Source of the DNA: Acidimicrobiia bacterium
GTDB lineage: Bacteria; Actinomycetota; Acidimicrobiia; Acidimicrobiales; Aldehydirespiratoraceae
Reading direction: 5' to 3'
Assembly (NCBI GenBank): GCA_022824605.1
Contig: JAJDZO010000111.1
Coordinates: 1-18,671 of the forward strand
Length of the DNA stretch: 18,671 bases
The notes beneath the pieces are model-generated. The model saw nothing but the letters and a program-made list of their open reading frames with translations. It made no database searches and had not been told where the DNA came from. The translations under genes and the position numbers were made by a program. Below, piece after piece: positions 16,846-18,671 of this stretch (position 1 is its first letter; every line of letters begins with the position of its first letter).

Positions 16846-16851
16846 TAGCTT
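16846..16851 (+). promoter_or_regulatory. Possible -10 hexamer TAGCTT of the first VOC gene
   Basis: TAGCTT would start transcription near 16858 and leave a leader of about 37 bases that includes GGAG (16885-16888), 6 bases before ATG 16895. The 98-base gap after the crotonase gene is otherwise plain. Confidence 0.35.
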
Positions 16852-16894
16852 GAGCGGCCCTCCCCTCATGCAGCCGGCCCGCTTGGAGCGCATC

Positions 16895-17392
16895 ATGACA
16901 GAGCCCTATCCCAACACCCTCATCTTCGTGGACTTCCCCACCGACGAACCGGAGAAGGCCGCCGACTTCTATCGCAACGTGTTCGGCTGGGAAGTCGAGC
17001 CTCGGCCGGCCGGGTCGTTCTACCGGATCGTTCCCGGTCAGAACTTCCGGCTGCCCGACGGCACTCAGGGCCCGACCGGCAACCTGCACATGGGCATCAC
17101 CAACGTCGCCAACCGCCGTCCCCATCCCAGCGACGGGGGCCTCGAACCGCAGCATCTGAGCCGCGACGGGCACACGACCCGCATCTGGATCCTGGTGTCG
17201 CCCGACGACGACATGGACGCCATCTCTGACCGGGCCATCGCCAACGGCGCCACCGAACTGTGGCGTCACCACTACTTCGGGGAGTTCAACGGCTTCAACA
17301 ACGCCTTCAAGGATCCGTGGGGCAACACGCTCGTTCTGTGGACCTACGGCGGCGACGATCCCAAGCTGCCCGAGGGATGGACCGGAGAGTAG
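16895..17392 (+). CDS. VOC-superfamily (glyoxalase/bleomycin-resistance fold) protein, ligand-poor
   Basis: This 165-residue protein has two beta-alpha-beta-beta-beta modules. Module 1 is FVDFPTDEPEKAADFYRNVFGW (residues 11-32, read in two parts: FVDFPTDEPE and KAADFYRNVFGW). Module 2 ends in FKDPWGNTLVLWTY (138-151), where DPxGN is the usual VOC turn. The first ligand position reads F/D instead of His and the last reads L instead of Glu, so a classical metal site looks incomplete; H65 in NLHMGI is the one obvious candidate ligand. ATG 16895 is chosen for its GGAG site; ATG 16868 would add nine residues. Its stop is 8 bases before the next VOC gene, so the two are cotranscribed and could form a heteromeric or sequential pair. 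The reaction is unknown. Confidence 0.82.
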   Translation: MTEPYPNTLIFVDFPTDEPEKAADFYRNVFGWEVEPRPAGSFYRIVPGQNFRLPDGTQGPTGNLHMGITNVANRRPHPSDGGLEPQHLSRDGHTTRIWILVSPDDDMDAISDRAIANGATELWRHHYFGEFNGFNNAFKDPWGNTLVLWTYGGDDPKLPEGWTGE

Positions 17393-17400
17393 ACCCGGAC

Positions 17401-17880
17401 ATGACCGAAGCAACCGACACCTATTCGGTACATCCGCCCCACGCCCGCTGGACCCATGTGGCGCTGCGGGTGACCGACATCAATGCCAGCATCGACTGGT
17501 ACACCACCCACACACCGATGAAGCTGCTGGACAAGCGTGAGGACACCCATGGGTACGGCGCCTGGCTGGGCCACGACGACTCGCCCGACAAGCCGTTCAT
17601 CCTGGTGCTGGCCCAGTTCTTCCCCGAGTCCGATCCGTTCAAGGACTCTCCCATCGCCACGCTGGCGCCGTTCGCCCACCTCGGCGTGGAGGTGACCAGC
17701 CGCGAGGAACTGGAATCCGCCGCGGCCGCCGCTGAAGCGGAGGGCTGCCTGGCCATGCCCCCCACCGACATGCCCCCGCCTATCGGGTACATCTGCATGA
17801 TCAGTGACCCCGACGGCAACATGATCGAGCTCAGCCACGACCAGGGCGTATACGCCCACGCCCAGAAGGTGATGCGCTGA
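17401..17880 (+). CDS. VOC-superfamily (glyoxalase-like) metalloprotein
   Basis: This 159-residue protein has a paired-module VOC fold. The ligand-type residues are H19 in RWTHVALRV, H93 in FAHLGVEV and E143 in DPDGNMIELSHD, which is the normal His/His/Glu arrangement of a metal-dependent glyoxalase, epimerase or ring-cleaving enzyme. The expected Glu in the middle of module 1 (around FILVLAQFF) is not obvious. ATG 17401 lies 8 bases after the previous stop, with GGAGAG upstream; the frame is open back to 17260, but that stretch lies inside the neighbouring gene. It is paired with the ligand-poor VOC protein upstream and followed at 59 bases by the SnoaL-like gene. A lactoylglutathione lyase role is possible, but the context suggests a pathway-specific isomerase or lyase. 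Confidence 0.85.
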   Translation: MTEATDTYSVHPPHARWTHVALRVTDINASIDWYTTHTPMKLLDKREDTHGYGAWLGHDDSPDKPFILVLAQFFPESDPFKDSPIATLAPFAHLGVEVTSREELESAAAAAEAEGCLAMPPTDMPPPIGYICMISDPDGNMIELSHDQGVYAHAQKVMR

Positions 17881-17902
17881 AGTCGGGATACGCCCGCACC
17901 CA

Positions 17903-17914
17903 TCACCGCGGTGA
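17903..17914. promoter_or_regulatory. 12-bp perfect palindrome TCACCGCGGTGA
   Basis: This perfect palindrome lies in the 59-base gap between the second VOC gene and the SnoaL-like gene. It could be a regulator site or chance in GC-rich DNA. Confidence 0.25.
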
Positions 17915-17939
17915 CCCGCTGAGCGACCCGGGGGACTAG

Positions 17940-18329
17940 ATGGCCGGTGTCGGCGACGTTAGGGACGTGGCGCGGTCGTATCTGGCCTCGTTCGCCACCG
18001 GCGAGCCGGCCGCGGTGGCCGCCCATGTGAGCGAGAACTTCTCCAACGTGCACACCAGCGCGCTGGGGGCGCCCAGTGACGGCAAGGCCGAGTACCGGGC
18101 TCGCCTGGGCGAGTTCCTGACCACGTTCGAGGGCGTCACCTACGAAGCCGAGGAGATCCTGGTGGAGGGCGACCGGGCGGCCGCCGCCTACGTGATGCGA
18201 GCCCGCTACGAGGGCCAACCCTTCGAGATCCGCGGCGTGATGCGCATGGGGATCCGCAACGGCCTGATCGAGCAGCGCATCGACTACTTCGACAGCCTGA
18301 GCTTCCTGCGCCAGACCGGCCAAGCCTGA
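17940..18329 (+). CDS. SnoaL-like / nuclear transport factor 2 fold protein
   Basis: This 129-residue protein resembles the SnoaL-like NTF2-fold family, small alpha+beta barrels that act as cyclases, isomerases, hydrolases or ligand carriers. It begins with a helix (VRDVARSYLASFATGEPAAV), followed by the typical HVSENFSNVHTS strand entry (H29 and H38). The conserved end is GVMRMGIRNGLIEQRIDYFD, with D116 and D119 near the usual catalytic position. The length is normal for the family (about 120-150). The ATG at 17940 follows a GGGGGA purine run 5 bases upstream. It is the last gene of the crotonase-VOC-VOC cassette and probably cotranscribed. The family is assigned by fold pattern only; the substrate is unknown. 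Confidence 0.78.
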   Translation: MAGVGDVRDVARSYLASFATGEPAAVAAHVSENFSNVHTSALGAPSDGKAEYRARLGEFLTTFEGVTYEAEEILVEGDRAAAAYVMRARYEGQPFEIRGVMRMGIRNGLIEQRIDYFDSLSFLRQTGQA

Positions 18330-18350
18330 ACTGCCGGCCACTCGGCCTCG

Positions 18351-18356
18351 TAGGCT
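18351..18356 (+). promoter_or_regulatory. Predicted -10 hexamer TAGGCT, leaderless lipoprotein start
   Basis: TAGGCT ends 7 bases before GTG 18364, and no Shine-Dalgarno is present. It matches the thiolase -10 element. Confidence 0.5.
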
Positions 18357-18363
18357 GCCCGCA

Positions 18364-18671
18364 GTGCTGGCGCGTCTGAGGTCGATCATCGCGTGCGCCG
18401 CGTTGCTCGTCGCCTCATGCGGGGATGCGGGCACCGACGGAGCCCCCGAGGATCTGGTTGCGGCTGTGCCTGAAATGGCCGTGACCACCACCACGGCCTC
18501 GACACCAGCCACCACCCCCACAACGCCCGAACCGACTGCGACTGCGGCGCCCACCACCGCGCCGACTACAACAGCCTCAGCCACAAACGCCGCAACAACT
18601 ACAACAGCCTCTGCCACAAACGCCGCACCAACCACCGCCGCCACTGCTGCGACGGCCGCCGCGGCGGATGA
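18364..18671 (+). CDS. Lipoprotein with Thr/Ala/Pro-rich linker, 3' truncated by the window edge
   Basis: This is the first 102 residues of an exported lipoprotein. The N-terminus is MLARLRSIIACAALLVASC: a positively charged start, a hydrophobic core and the lipobox VASC, with C19 as the lipidated residue. It would be anchored to the outer face of the cytoplasmic membrane. After GDAGTDGAPEDLVAAV comes a low-complexity Thr/Ala/Pro linker that fills the rest of the visible sequence and contains a duplicated 11-residue unit (TTTASATNAA plus T or P). Such linkers usually hold a distal domain away from the membrane; that domain lies beyond the window, so the function is unknown. GTG is chosen from the TAGGCT element 7 bases upstream and the signal peptide starting exactly there. 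Confidence 0.8.
   Translation, partial: MLARLRSIIACAALLVASCGDAGTDGAPEDLVAAVPEMAVTTTTASTPATTPTTPEPTATAAPTTAPTTTASATNAATTTTASATNAAPTTAATAATAAAAD
18565..18627 (+). repeat. Tandem repeat, 33-base period, in the lipoprotein linker
   Basis: Two 30-base copies (18565-18594 and 18598-18627) differ at one base and are spaced 33 bases apart, exactly 11 codons. Loss or gain of units would stay in frame and change linker length. Confidence 0.8.

Noticed and set aside
17421..18644. Long minus-strand open frame of 407 codons over VOC2, the SnoaL-like gene and the lipoprotein start
   Set aside because: It spans three well-supported plus-strand genes and their gaps, and its protein is Ala/Val/Gly low complexity from the repeat region. 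It is an artefact of G/C-rich third positions.

Overview
This window is very GC-rich, with strong G/C preference at third codon positions. It has several probable leaderless starts preceded by a TAGnnT -10 hexamer and a mix of acyl-CoA, biotin and Mo-hydroxylase genes. Together these suggest a high-GC actinobacterium, perhaps an uncultured Acidimicrobiia-like lineage. The lineage is inferred from style only; there is no rRNA or phylogenetic marker here. No tRNA, rRNA, CRISPR array or mobile element was seen, and no stretch above 300 bases lacks a gene.

Layout. (1) Positions 1-1160 (+) hold the C-terminal part of an acyl-CoA synthetase. (2) 1306-2862 (+) is a 14-helix DHA2-type drug exporter, convergent with the next block. 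(3) A minus-strand block runs from 9164 down to 2923: a thiolase, then a tightly coupled three-subunit xanthine dehydrogenase (FAD, 2Fe-2S, Mo subunits; GTGA and ATGA overlaps), then a 12-helix MFS carrier 18 bases after the Mo subunit. (4) A divergent plus-strand block at 9392-13231 encodes a nitroreductase-family flavoprotein followed by bioA, bioF and bioD, with overlapping or very short junctions. A SulP anion transporter (13250-14896) follows, with what looks like its own promoter. (5) A fatty acid desaturase (minus strand, 14908-15822) is tail-to-tail with the SulP gene and diverges from (6) a plus-strand cassette at 15948-18329: crotonase-fold protein, two VOC/glyoxalase-fold proteins and a SnoaL-like protein. 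(7) The window ends inside a lipoprotein gene with a Thr/Ala-rich repetitive linker.

How the genes work together. bioA-bioF-bioD supply three of the four late biotin steps (KAPA synthesis, amination to DAPA, closure to dethiobiotin); bioB is not in the window. The xanthine dehydrogenase set is complete at subunit level, but no urate oxidase or allantoin genes accompany it; the attached MFS gene may move its substrate or product. The acyl-CoA synthetase, thiolase, crotonase and desaturase point to fatty or organic acid metabolism. The crotonase-VOC-VOC-SnoaL group is the least explained part: it has the composition of a small-molecule catabolic cassette, and its crotonase lacks both hydratase glutamates. 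Several intergenic inverted repeats sit on or beside predicted promoters and are listed as candidate operators.
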